Shown: piece after piece, positions 1 to 6,186 of the stretch
Layout of the letters: the number at the start of each line of letters is the position of its first letter
Position numbering within the stretch: the first letter of the stretch is position 1
DNA from: Cellvibrionales bacterium
GTDB taxonomy: Bacteria; Pseudomonadota; Gammaproteobacteria; Pseudomonadales; JAHEGP01
NCBI GenBank assembly: GCA_024645065.1
Contig: JAHEGP010000129.1
Coordinates: forward strand, 1-8,520
Reading direction: 5' to 3'
Length of the DNA: 8,520 nt
Translations under genes and position numbers: made by a program
Notes under the pieces: generated by a model
What the model was told of the DNA's origin: nothing
What the model saw: the letters and a program-made list of their open reading frames with translations, nothing else
Database searches by the model: none

Positions 1-227
1 CTTGCTTATTCATCACGCGGCTCGCTTGTACTCATTGCCAGGTTTTACGTCCCCCACAGGGCGACAGATCAGAGCTCCTTCCTGCTTGTATTATCGAGGC
101 CCCATCCGGCTGACGTCCCCGGGCAGTGAGCATCACCCTCCCGCGCCTGGCCTGGGCCTGATCCAGGCGGGCAGGGGCGCCGTAATGTAAAAGGAATTCA
201 AAGGCCGGCCGATAGAGGACTGGGCAA
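1..227. other. Leader/intergenic region upstream of the DUF393 operon
   Basis: I see no convincing gene in this stretch; a 62-codon open frame over 2-190 has low-complexity Pro/Gly-rich sequence and no family resemblance. The region contains a 7-bp inverted repeat (CGCCTGG at 144-150 and CCAGGCG at 163-169) that could form a hairpin in the leader RNA. A -10-like TATTAT lies at 89-94 without a matching -35. Three loosely similar GCTT-led words start at 4, 24 and 84. On the minus strand an ATG at 13-11 opens toward the left edge, but only about four codons are visible, so a divergent gene cannot be judged. The operon promoter probably lies here, but its position is not resolved. Confidence 0.5.
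144..169 (+). other. Leader hairpin (inverted repeat)
   Basis: Perfect 7-bp arms, CGCCTGG and CCAGGCG, flank a 12-nt loop about 58 nt before the first start codon of the operon. No U-tract follows, so it is not a standard Rho-independent terminator. It could be a leader RNA structure or chance pairing in GC-rich DNA. Confidence 0.3.
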
Positions 228-587
228 ATGACGGACCCACAAAAAGACGTGCTTTTCTACGATGGCCTCTGCCCGCTGTGCAACGCTGAGATGGGGAAAT
301 TGCGTCGCTGCGCAGGGAGCAAGCTTGAGTTGCAGGACATTCACCAGTTGCCAGAGGACGCCCAGCTTCCCAGCAGGGATGAACTGCTGCGCAGCCTGCA
401 TTATCGCAGTGCCGACGGAACCCTGATCAGCGGGCTCGATGCCAACATCGCGGCATGGCAGCACACTCGCTTCGCCGGCTTATGGCGGGTGCTGCAGTGG
501 CCCCTGGTCAAACCCATTGCAGTCCGGTTCTATCAGTTCTGGGCTGAAGTGCGTTATCGTCGCCTGTATGGCCAGGGCACACCTTGA
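228..587 (+). CDS. DUF393 / DCC-family thiol-disulfide oxidoreductase-like protein
   Basis: This 119-residue protein belongs to the DUF393 (DCC) family, small proteins related to thioredoxin-like thiol-disulfide oxidoreductases with no firmly established substrate. The diagnostic start is visible: a beta-strand (VLFYDGLCPLC, residues 8-18) leads into a CxxC pair at C15 and C18. Length is normal for the family. There is no signal peptide, so it is probably cytoplasmic. The ATG at 228 follows an AGAGGA ribosome-binding site at 214-219 with 8 nt spacing. It is the first gene of a four-gene operon, and its stop overlaps the next start. In other gammaproteobacteria DUF393 and SDR genes often sit near photolyase/cryptochrome genes, which suggests a light or oxidative-stress role. 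That is inference from memory, and no photolyase is visible here. Confidence 0.9.
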   Translation: MTDPQKDVLFYDGLCPLCNAEMGKLRRCAGSKLELQDIHQLPEDAQLPSRDELLRSLHYRSADGTLISGLDANIAAWQHTRFAGLWRVLQWPLVKPIAVRFYQFWAEVRYRRLYGQGTP

Positions 588-1294
588 GGGCATTGGTCGT
601 TGGCGCCTCTGGCGGTATTGGCAATGCCATGATGCGGGCGCTGGTGGAGCGCGATGCTGTTTCCCGGGTGGATGCATGTTGTTATCGCTCCCGGCCAACT
701 CTGGACCACCCCAAGGTATGCTGGCATACCACAGACATCACCAGCGATCAGTGCGTAGCAGGACTGATGGCGAGTATTGACGGGCCGTTGGACTACCTGA
801 TCAACGCGGTCGGCATACTTCACGATCAGACCGGCCAGCCGGAGAGATCAGTCCGGCGCCTCGATCCAGAGTTTTTCATGCACAACATTCGGGTCAATAC
901 TGTCCCGACCCTGCTGCTCGCGAAATACGGCGAGCCACTGCTCAAGGGCAGTGAGAGAGCGGTGTTTGCCACGGTATCAGCCCGGGTGGGCTCAATCGGC
1001 GAAAATCGCCTCGGTGGATGGGTGAGCTACCGCAGCTCAAAGGCCGCCCTCAACATGGCGCTTAAAACCGTGAGTATCGAGTGGCGCAGGACCGCGCCGC
1101 GAACAATAGTGGCGGCACTGCATCCGGGTACCACTGCTACACCGCTCTCGCAACCGTATCGCAGCGGCGTCGCGGCCGACAAGTTGTTCAGTCCGCGGCA
1201 GAGCGCGGATCACATGCTCGCCGTCATCGACAAGCTGGAGCCAATGGACAGCGGTCGTTTCTGGTCCTGGGACGGTAGCGAGTTACCCTGGTGA
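584..1294 (+). CDS. Short-chain dehydrogenase/reductase (SDR), C-factor-like
   Basis: This 236-residue classical SDR is a predicted NAD(P)H-dependent oxidoreductase of unknown substrate. Visible motifs are the Rossmann nucleotide-binding GASGGIG at residues 7-13, an NAVG version of the NNAG motif at 74-77, N105, a serine-containing strand around S132, and the catalytic YxxxK pair Y149 and K153 (YRSSK). A PG at 181-182 follows the last core strand. Length and layout fit the short C-factor/CsgA-like SDR group. The start is TTG at 584, which overlaps the TGA of the DUF393 gene by 4 nt (TTGA), a standard translational-coupling arrangement. A downstream TTG at 593 is possible but would have poor spacing from any ribosome-binding site and would trim the first beta-strand. 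No signal peptide is seen. The next gene begins 21 nt downstream. Confidence 0.93.
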   Translation: MRALVVGASGGIGNAMMRALVERDAVSRVDACCYRSRPTLDHPKVCWHTTDITSDQCVAGLMASIDGPLDYLINAVGILHDQTGQPERSVRRLDPEFFMHNIRVNTVPTLLLAKYGEPLLKGSERAVFATVSARVGSIGENRLGGWVSYRSSKAALNMALKTVSIEWRRTAPRTIVAALHPGTTATPLSQPYRSGVAADKLFSPRQSADHMLAVIDKLEPMDSGRFWSWDGSELPW

Positions 1295-1300
1295 ATCGAC

Positions 1301-1306
1301 GAGGAG
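1301..1306 (+). promoter_or_regulatory. Strong ribosome-binding site of the flavin reductase gene
   Basis: GAGGAG lies 9 nt before the ATG at 1316. It sits inside the 21-nt gap after the SDR stop and supports the chosen start and independent initiation within the operon. Confidence 0.7.
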
Positions 1307-1315
1307 ACATTCCCC

Positions 1316-1969
1316 ATGTTGCTGAGTAGTGCCGAACTGGATCAAATGGAAAGACGTTACCGCGCGAGCTTCATCAATTCCCTGGGCGGGTTCAAGTCGG
1401 CGAACCTGATCGGCACCGCCGATAGCGACGGGCATACCAATCTCGCCATCATGAGTTCCGCCGTGCACCTGGGTGCCCACCCGCCACTGTTATTGCTCAT
1501 TATCCGCCCCGACGAGGCACAGCGTCATACCCTCAGCAATATACTCGAGACCGGGGTTTACACCATCAACCATGTCCACGAAAAATTTATCGATGCGGCG
1601 CACCAGACTGCGGCACGCTACCCCAAACACGTGTCCGAGTTTGCTGCCACCGGCTTGACACCTTTCTGGCAGCCGGGGTTCGAGGCGCCTTTCGTCGCCG
1701 AAGCAAGCATCAGGATGGGCCTGACACTGCGGGAGCATCAACGCTTGGCGATCAATGGAACCCATATGGTGATCGGGCAAATTACCCTGGTGACGGTGCC
1801 GGAGGACTGTGTCAGTCGCGATGGCAGCATCGATATTGCCCGGGCGGGCACTGTGGCGCTGAGCGGACTTGATAGTTATCATCGGCCGCAGCCATTGCGG
1901 CGCATGGCGTATGCCAAGCCAGACCGTGAACCGACCCCGTTGGACCCGAGCGTGATGACCCGAGCCTGA
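1316..1969 (+). CDS. Flavin reductase-like FMN-binding split-barrel protein
   Basis: This 217-residue protein matches the flavin-reductase-like family, which has a split beta-barrel and binds FMN. Residues 17-50 (SFINSLGGFKSANLIGTAD, then TNLAIMSSAVHLG) correspond to the usual FMN-cradling first strands. The segment PPLLLLIIRP at 56-65 and the helix plus strand at 72-85 (TLSNILETGVYTIN) follow in family order. Such proteins either reduce free flavin with NAD(P)H for a partner or act as flavoproteins themselves; the substrate cannot be told from sequence. No signal peptide is visible. The gene lies in an operon with an SDR upstream and a sirtuin 5 nt downstream. The SDR, flavin protein and CxxC protein together suggest a redox pathway, which is inference. 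The last 20 residues are polar and Pro-rich and probably lie outside the fold. Confidence 0.88.
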   Translation: MLLSSAELDQMERRYRASFINSLGGFKSANLIGTADSDGHTNLAIMSSAVHLGAHPPLLLLIIRPDEAQRHTLSNILETGVYTINHVHEKFIDAAHQTAARYPKHVSEFAATGLTPFWQPGFEAPFVAEASIRMGLTLREHQRLAINGTHMVIGQITLVTVPEDCVSRDGSIDIARAGTVALSGLDSYHRPQPLRRMAYAKPDREPTPLDPSVMTRA

Positions 1970-1974
1970 TCCCG

Positions 1975-2865
1975 ATGTTTTCTCCATTGATCGACGGGCG
2001 CCCGGTTAACGGGCCGTCCCTCGCTGACACGGCGCCGGATGTCGAGGCACTGTGCGACCGACTGGAGGGCGCTCTGCGGCCGGCACGGCGTTGGCTGGTA
2101 ATTACCGGGGCCGGAATTTCCGCCGCTTCAGGCATCCCCACCTACCGTGATGACTCTGGCGCCTGGCTGCGCAGCGACCCTGTGCAGCACCAGGATTTTG
2201 TCGAGTCGGCAGCGACCCGTCGCCGTTACTGGGCCCGCAGTATGGTCGGCTGGCCCCTGGTCGCCGACGCCAGGCCCAATTCGGCGCATCACGCCCTGGC
2301 ACAACTCGAAGCCCAGGGCAAAATGGCGCTGCTGGTAACCCAGAATGTCGACAGATTGCACCAGCAGGCCGGTCACCGTCGTGTGATTGACCTGCACGGA
2401 CGGCTCGATCGGGTGCGCTGCCGCTGCTGCCGGCGACTGCTGAGCCGCAGCGGCCTGCAACAGCGACTGCTGGCATTAAACCCGGGTTTCCATGCGATTT
2501 GCGCCACGGCGCGACCGGATGGCGATGCCGAAATCGATGCTGAGCAGCTGCAGGATTTCAACGTTCCCGCCTGCTGCCATTGCGGGGGAGTCCTAATGCC
2601 CGACGTGGTGTTCTTCGGCGGAAGCGTTCCCCGGCGCCGCGTCGCCAACATCAATGCCCTGCTGCACCAATCCGAGGCGGTTGTGGTAGCTGGCTCTTCA
2701 CTGGCGGTTTTTTCCGGTTTTCGTTTTTGCCGCCTGGCGCGGGAGTTGGGCAAGCCCCTCATCGTCATCAACCGGGGGTCGACCCGCGCCGACTCCATTG
2801 CGACCCTCAAGCTGCCGCTGGACTGTGGCTCTGCCTTGCAACAACTGGCCGCTCGCCTCGCCTAG
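1975..2865 (+). CDS. Class II (SIRT4-like) Sir2-family NAD-dependent protein deacylase
   Basis: This 296-residue sirtuin is expected to remove acyl groups from protein lysines using NAD+, releasing nicotinamide and O-acyl-ADP-ribose. Motifs in order are GAGISAASGIPTYRD (45-59, NAD binding), RRYWARSMVGWP (83-94, typical of class II/SIRT4-like enzymes), TQNVDRLH (122-129, with N124 and D126), catalytic H141, a zinc site C149/C152 with C200/C203, MPDVVFFG (208-215), GSS (240-242) and INRGSTRADS (265-274). The 47 residues between the cysteine pairs match the long zinc-module linker of SIRT4-like proteins. It is less like the short CobB type. The ATG at 1975 has only a weak ribosome-binding site and lies 5 nt after the previous stop, so translation is probably coupled. 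Substrate range (lipoyl, biotinyl or other acyl groups) cannot be assigned. It is the last gene of the operon. Confidence 0.93.
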   Translation: MFSPLIDGRPVNGPSLADTAPDVEALCDRLEGALRPARRWLVITGAGISAASGIPTYRDDSGAWLRSDPVQHQDFVESAATRRRYWARSMVGWPLVADARPNSAHHALAQLEAQGKMALLVTQNVDRLHQQAGHRRVIDLHGRLDRVRCRCCRRLLSRSGLQQRLLALNPGFHAICATARPDGDAEIDAEQLQDFNVPACCHCGGVLMPDVVFFGGSVPRRRVANINALLHQSEAVVVAGSSLAVFSGFRFCRLARELGKPLIVINRGSTRADSIATLKLPLDCGSALQQLAARLA

Positions 2866-2910
2866 CGTGGTTGCGGCCCTTGGCCCGTTCCTGATCGGAA
2901 ATATCCGGCC
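2866..2910. other. Convergent intergenic gap
   Basis: Only 45 bp separate the sirtuin stop (+) and the peroxidase stop (-). It contains short GC-rich inverted words, including GGCCGC at 2847-2852 (inside the sirtuin) with GCGGCC at 2873-2878. No stem followed by a T-tract appears on either strand, so I cannot support an intrinsic terminator. Confidence 0.5.
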
Positions 2911-3441
2911 TTACAATAACTCCTCGATGGCGGCGCGCAATTCTTCGCTCTGGGGCGTGACCCGGCTGCCGAAATGGGCAACAGCCCTGCCGTCTTTGTC
3001 GACCAAATACTTATTGAAATTCCAGGACGGAGGGGACGTCGCTTCCCCCAGTGCCCGGAACACCGGATTGGAATTGTCGCCACGTACATGGGTAGGAGCG
3101 AGCATCGTAAAGCTCACCCCGTTATTGACAAAGCAGACCTTGGCGGCGCTGGCCTCATCACTGGCTTCCTGGTTGAAATCGTTGCTGGAGAATCCAAGCA
3201 CAACCAAACCCCGGGCCGCGTACTCATTGTGCAGTTCCTCCAGCCCTTTGAATTGCGGGGTAAAGCCGCAGTGGCTGGCGGTGTTGACGATCAACATCGG
3301 CTTGCCGCCAAAGCTGTCGCACAGGTTCACTGAATCCTGGGAGTGCAGTTTGCGCAGGTCTTGGTCCAGATAGGATGGACACTCTGCCGACGCCAGCGCA
3401 CTGATAGCGCAGAGTGATGCAATCAGGGATAGCTGTTTCAT
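2911..3441 (-). CDS. Exported cysteine-type glutathione peroxidase family protein
   Basis: This 176-residue peroxidase of the glutathione peroxidase fold is expected to reduce hydroperoxides with thiols, more likely thioredoxin-type than glutathione. The N-terminus is a Sec signal (Met-Lys, hydrophobic core, ALASA cleavage after residue 19), so it should act in the periplasm. The catalytic tetrad is recognisable as C58 (NTASHCGFTPQF), Q91, W140 and N141 (WNFNKYLVDKDG). C103 lies where cysteine GPxs carry the resolving cysteine. The motif before Q91, normally FPCNQFGxQE, reads FSSNDFNQE and is one residue shorter. I chose ATG 3441 because GTGAGG lies just upstream; an upstream GTG at 3456 would overlap the SOUL stop and add five residues to the signal. 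It is the second gene of the SOUL operon, with an 11-nt gap. Confidence 0.92.
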   Translation of the reverse strand: MKQLSLIASLCAISALASAECPSYLDQDLRKLHSQDSVNLCDSFGGKPMLIVNTASHCGFTPQFKGLEELHNEYAARGLVVLGFSSNDFNQEASDEASAAKVCFVNNGVSFTMLAPTHVRGDNSNPVFRALGEATSPPSWNFNKYLVDKDGRAVAHFGSRVTPQSEELRAAIEELL

Positions 3442-3450
3442 CAATAATAA

Positions 3451-3456
3451 CCTCAC
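3451..3456 (-). promoter_or_regulatory. Ribosome-binding site that sets the peroxidase start
   Basis: On the minus strand GTGAGG ends 9 nt before ATG 3441. The same bases contain the SOUL stop codon (TGA at 3455-3453) and a GTG that could be read as an alternative start. The spacing favours initiation at ATG 3441. Confidence 0.6.
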
Positions 3457-4115
3457 TGGTTAGTCAAGCCTGCCCGCCGGTTTAACTGGTCAGGGACCGG
3501 CTGGGCAGTCGCCGTTTTCCTGCTGCGGTCAGAGCCCGGCCAGTCGACTACCAGCTGGATTTCGTTGCGCCGCAAGAAGGGCAGGGTCCATGGGGGATTG
3601 TACTGCGCGAGCACTGCGGGACCCCGGGTCTGAACCTCGTTGTCCTGCAACACCGCCTTTAATTTGTTCGCCATTTCTTCTACCCTGCCGGCCGTTGCCC
3701 ACCCGGAAAACTGGATGACTGCTTTGCTTCGGGCGGCTACAGGCTGGATCGTGATGCCCGCATCGTCCGGCCGCGGCAGGTCATTGAGCTTTAAATGGGA
3801 CGGCATTGTAAAAGCCATTTTCGGCTGATCGACAAACAGGGTCTCCTGCACAGGCGCCGTCATGGCAATCTCCTGCCCGGACTCGTTAGCGCCGAAAATA
3901 AAGCCGGCAAGGCGGCGGAAGCCCTGGTTGGTGTGCTGGCTGTCGGGCAACTCGACTACTGCCTGGACCAGGTCGTGGTAGTGGCGGATTTCGATGCCAT
4001 CGCCCAGTTGGGTGAGCACGGAGTAGCCAGGTTCTTCAATTTCGGCACCACGGGACATGGGACCTCCTGCAAGCAAGGGCACAGCCAGTGCGATGATGGC
4101 CAATGTACGAACCAT
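3453..4115 (-). CDS. Exported SOUL-family heme-binding protein
   Basis: This 220-residue protein is a SOUL/HEBP-family member, a fold that binds heme or related tetrapyrroles. Visible family landmarks are EEPGYSVL (27-34), the strand around GIEIRHYHD (40-48), GFIFGAN (71-77), IAMTAPV (83-89), MAFTMPS (100-106) and the C-terminal signature YNPPWTLPFLRRNEIQLVV (172-190). The first 24 residues form a Sec-type signal (VRTLAIIALAVPLLAGG). No lipobox cysteine is present, so the protein is probably soluble in the periplasm. About 30 polar residues follow the fold and look unstructured. The ATG at 4115 is preceded by AAAAGGG at 7 nt spacing. It is the first gene of a two-gene operon with the exported peroxidase, which suggests heme or peroxide handling in the envelope; this is inference. 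Ligand and function of bacterial SOUL proteins are poorly defined. Confidence 0.92.
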   Translation of the reverse strand: MVRTLAIIALAVPLLAGGPMSRGAEIEEPGYSVLTQLGDGIEIRHYHDLVQAVVELPDSQHTNQGFRRLAGFIFGANESGQEIAMTAPVQETLFVDQPKMAFTMPSHLKLNDLPRPDDAGITIQPVAARSKAVIQFSGWATAGRVEEMANKLKAVLQDNEVQTRGPAVLAQYNPPWTLPFLRRNEIQLVVDWPGSDRSRKTATAQPVPDQLNRRAGLTNQ

Positions 4116-4139
4116 GATTTATCCCTTTTCGAATTAGGG

Positions 4140-4170
4140 ATTTTACGCGCCCCCGCGATCGCTGGATCAA
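4140..4170 (-). promoter_or_regulatory. Candidate promoter of the SOUL-peroxidase operon
   Basis: On the minus strand TTGATC (4170-4165) and TAAAAT (4145-4140) are separated by 19 nt. The -10 matches the consensus at five of six positions, the -35 at four of six, and the spacer is longer than ideal. Transcription would start about 18 nt before ATG 4115. Confidence 0.35.
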
Positions 4171-4173
4171 CTA

Positions 4174-4186
4174 ACGGATAATCCGT
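4174..4186. promoter_or_regulatory. 13-bp palindrome in the divergent region (possible operator)
   Basis: ACGGAT and ATCCGT form a perfect inverted repeat around a single central A. It lies just upstream of the candidate -35 of the SOUL promoter, between two divergent transcription units, which is a usual place for a repressor or activator site. No regulator gene is in the window, so no factor can be named. Confidence 0.35.
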
Positions 4187-4331
4187 GAATCGGCACAAAC
4201 CCCGGATCCCTGGCCAGCCGCCGGCGACTTGCCGCTGGCTCCCAAGGCGCCGACCCGCAAAGCGAAACTGCGTTGCTCATGACTGCTCTGCCAGCTGGCG
4301 ATCACCGGGCCTGGCACGCGCCAGCATGCGA

Positions 4332-4360
4332 TTGATCAGAGCGGTTGGAGGATGTATCCT
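4332..4360 (+). promoter_or_regulatory. Candidate promoter of the wax ester synthase gene
   Basis: TTGATC (4332-4337) and TATCCT (4355-4360) are separated by exactly 17 nt, each matching the sigma-70 consensus at four of six positions. Transcription would begin near 4367 and leave a leader of about 34 nt before ATG 4401. A second AT-rich word, TATAAG (4373-4378), lacks a well-spaced -35. Confidence 0.35.
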
Positions 4361-4389
4361 GCCTCGATCAACTATAAGCAGATCCGCCC

Positions 4390-4393
4390 GGAG
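4390..4393 (+). promoter_or_regulatory. Ribosome-binding site that sets the wax ester synthase start
   Basis: GGAG lies 7 nt before ATG 4401, the codon from which the protein matches the family N-terminus. This argues against a 72-codon longer frame opening at GTG 4185. Confidence 0.65.
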
Positions 4394-4400
4394 ATCGACG

Positions 4401-6074
4401 ATGCGCAAGATGCCCCTCACCGACGCTTTTTTCCTGCTCAATGAAACGAGCAGGACTCCCATGCACGTGGGGGGTGTCAACCTCTACACTCTCCCCGATG
4501 GTGTCGACGATGCGGAATTTTTGCAGAGCCTCAACGAGCAGTTGGTGTGGCATGGCGACTTGCGTCGGCCCTTTGGGGAAAAGCTGAAAATGGGTCCGCT
4601 TGGCACGCTGGGGCCGATCCACTGGGTGAAGGACGAAGCCCTGGACATGGATTACCACATCCGACGATCTGCGCTGCCCAAGCCCGGCCGCTATCGCGAG
4701 TTGTTTGCGCTGGTATCGCGTCTGCATGGCACCCTGATGGACCGAACGCGCCCTTTGTGGGAGTTGCACCTCATAGAGGGCCTGGAAAATCGCCAGTTCG
4801 CGACATATATGAAAGCCCATCACTGTGCGATGGACGGGGTCGGTTCGATGCAATTGACCAACAGCATGATGTCACCCAACCCCAAGGCAAAAATCAAGTA
4901 CTCGCCGTTCTCGATGGAAGCATTCGAAGCGTACAAAAAGGATCTGGAAAAGCAAAAGGAAAGCAAGGTCCAACCCAGGGAACACGAGATCAAAGCGGTA
5001 CTCGACGTCGTCAAGAGCCAGGTTGGTGGTACGGTCAACGTTGCCAATGCACTGCGGCAAAACGCCAGCGTATGGCTGGGCAGGGGCGGTAACCTTGCTG
5101 TGCCCTGGCACAATATTCCGAAGACGCCTTACAACACGCGCATTACCGGCGCGCGGCGTTTTGTGGCGCAGTCCTGGCCATTCGAGCGAGTCAGAGCCGT
5201 GGGCAAGGCCTTCAATGGAGGCACCCTGAATGACGCCGTGTTGGCGATGTGTGCCGGATCTCTGCGTCGTCATTTGCTGGAGCTCGGTCAACTACCGAAA
5301 CAATCACTCAAGGCGATGGCACCGATATCCCTGCGCGACGCCGATGATACCGAATCAGCCAATGCAGTCGCGTTCCTCACCGCTGACCTGGGTACCAACC
5401 AGCGGGATCCGTCCAAGCGCATGCGCGTTATCCAGGAGTCGATGCAGGCGGCGAAAGATCAATTCAAGGGTATGAATAGACGCGAGATAGAAGTCTATTC
5501 CGCTGTCACCCAGGCACCGACCCTGATCGCCAGCATGACCGGGTTGGCCAGCCGCTTCCCGGCATTCAGTACCGTGATTTCCAATGTGCCCGGTCCGCGG
5601 CAAACCATGTACTGGAATGGTGCACGCCTCGACGGCATCTACCCCGTATCCATCCCGTTTGATGGATTTGCCGTCAACATCACTCTGGTGAGCAATGCCG
5701 ACAAGCTTGATTTTGGCATTGTCGCGTGCCGCCATTCAGTTCCCCAGGTGCAACGCCTGATCGATTATATGGAGGACTCACTGATCGAGCTGGAAGAGGC
5801 TGCGGGGATTGTCCGAAAATCCCGGCGCACCCCGTCACGCGGGGTCAAGGTATCGCCTGACGGTTCGAGTTCGGGAAAAACCGGGGCGAAGTCAAAGCAA
5901 GCAACAACGACCAGGAAAAAGACCGGGGCCAAAAGCAAAAAATCGACAAAAGCCACAGCGGCAGGGAAAGCGAAGCCAAAGGCAAAAACGGCCAAAGCAA
6001 AAGTCGCGCCAAAGGCAACGCCAGGCGCCCCCGGGGAGGGGTCCAGCACTCATGGCGGAGCTGACCCTGCTTGA
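4401..6074 (+). CDS. Wax ester synthase/diacylglycerol acyltransferase (WS/DGAT) with lysine-rich C-terminal tail
   Basis: This 557-residue acyltransferase joins an acyl group from acyl-CoA to a fatty alcohol or diacylglycerol to make storage wax esters or triacylglycerols, usually at the inner membrane or lipid inclusions. The start MRKMPLTDAFFLLNET with MHVGG at 21-25 is typical. Further landmarks are RPLWELHLIEG (117-127), the catalytic HHCAMDG (140-146, HHxxxDG), TLNDAVLAM (275-283), SNVPGP (394-399) and the closing YPVSIPFDGFAVNITLVSN segment (414-432). The enzyme fold ends near residue 471. A lysine/alanine/threonine-rich tail follows (about 472-541), with KTGAKSK at 493-499 and again at 507-513, resembling histone-H1-like or PhaF-type tails. 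ATG 4401 is chosen on its ribosome-binding site and family alignment; an in-frame extension to GTG 4185 has no family resemblance. The gene seems monocistronic or leads the downstream cytochrome unit after a 112-bp gap. Confidence 0.93.
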   Translation: MRKMPLTDAFFLLNETSRTPMHVGGVNLYTLPDGVDDAEFLQSLNEQLVWHGDLRRPFGEKLKMGPLGTLGPIHWVKDEALDMDYHIRRSALPKPGRYRELFALVSRLHGTLMDRTRPLWELHLIEGLENRQFATYMKAHHCAMDGVGSMQLTNSMMSPNPKAKIKYSPFSMEAFEAYKKDLEKQKESKVQPREHEIKAVLDVVKSQVGGTVNVANALRQNASVWLGRGGNLAVPWHNIPKTPYNTRITGARRFVAQSWPFERVRAVGKAFNGGTLNDAVLAMCAGSLRRHLLELGQLPKQSLKAMAPISLRDADDTESANAVAFLTADLGTNQRDPSKRMRVIQESMQAAKDQFKGMNRREIEVYSAVTQAPTLIASMTGLASRFPAFSTVISNVPGPRQTMYWNGARLDGIYPVSIPFDGFAVNITLVSNADKLDFGIVACRHSVPQVQRLIDYMEDSLIELEEAAGIVRKSRRTPSRGVKVSPDGSSSGKTGAKSKQATTTRKKTGAKSKKSTKATAAGKAKPKAKTAKAKVAPKATPGAPGEGSSTHGGADPA

Positions 6075-6186
6075 CCTGAACGGCGTTGCGATTACAATCC
6101 GACGCCAGGTAATAGAACACCCCAGTAAATTTCCGCCGCTCAAGTAGGAACCCGATTGACAAGGGCCTTATCTGGAGAACTCAGTG
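6075..6186. other. Intergenic gap before the cytochrome gene
   Basis: This 112-bp gap holds a weak imperfect hairpin (GGCGT at 6082-6086 with ACGCC at 6102-6106) but no T-tract. A TTGACA at 6156-6161 is a perfect -35 word, but its -10 would fall on the start codon. Whether transcription continues from the wax ester synthase gene is unresolved. Confidence 0.4.
6174..6177 (+). promoter_or_regulatory. Ribosome-binding site of the cytochrome c gene
   Basis: GGAG lies 9 nt before ATG 6187 and 6 nt before an adjacent in-frame GTG at 6184. Both starts are possible and differ by one residue; ATG is the stronger codon. Confidence 0.6.

Noticed and set aside
2..190. 62-codon open frame at the left edge
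   Set aside because: Pro/Gly-rich sequence with no domain, no ribosome-binding site visible and no family resemblance; better read as leader DNA.
1..227. Riboswitch in the leader
   Set aside because: I looked for cobalamin, TPP and similar conserved boxes and found none; only a simple hairpin is visible.
2847..2878. GC-rich inverted repeat at the end of the sirtuin gene as a terminator
   Set aside because: Six-bp arms around a 20-nt loop with no following T-tract on either strand.
4155..4162. GCGATCGC palindrome (HIP1-like)
   Set aside because: A single copy in a GC-rich region; no repeat family is seen in the window.
4185..4400. 72-codon N-terminal extension of the wax ester synthase from GTG
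   Set aside because: The extension is Arg/Pro-rich with no family match, contains the candidate promoter, and ATG 4401 has a good ribosome-binding site and the family N-terminus.
5765..6049. Hydrophobic 94-residue minus-strand frame that looks like a membrane protein
   Set aside because: It is the reverse of the lysine/alanine codons of the wax ester synthase tail, which read as Phe/Leu/Ala antisense; no independent support.
6156..6161. Perfect -35 word TTGACA before the cytochrome gene
   Set aside because: A 17-nt spacer would place the -10 on the start codon and no -10 word is present there.
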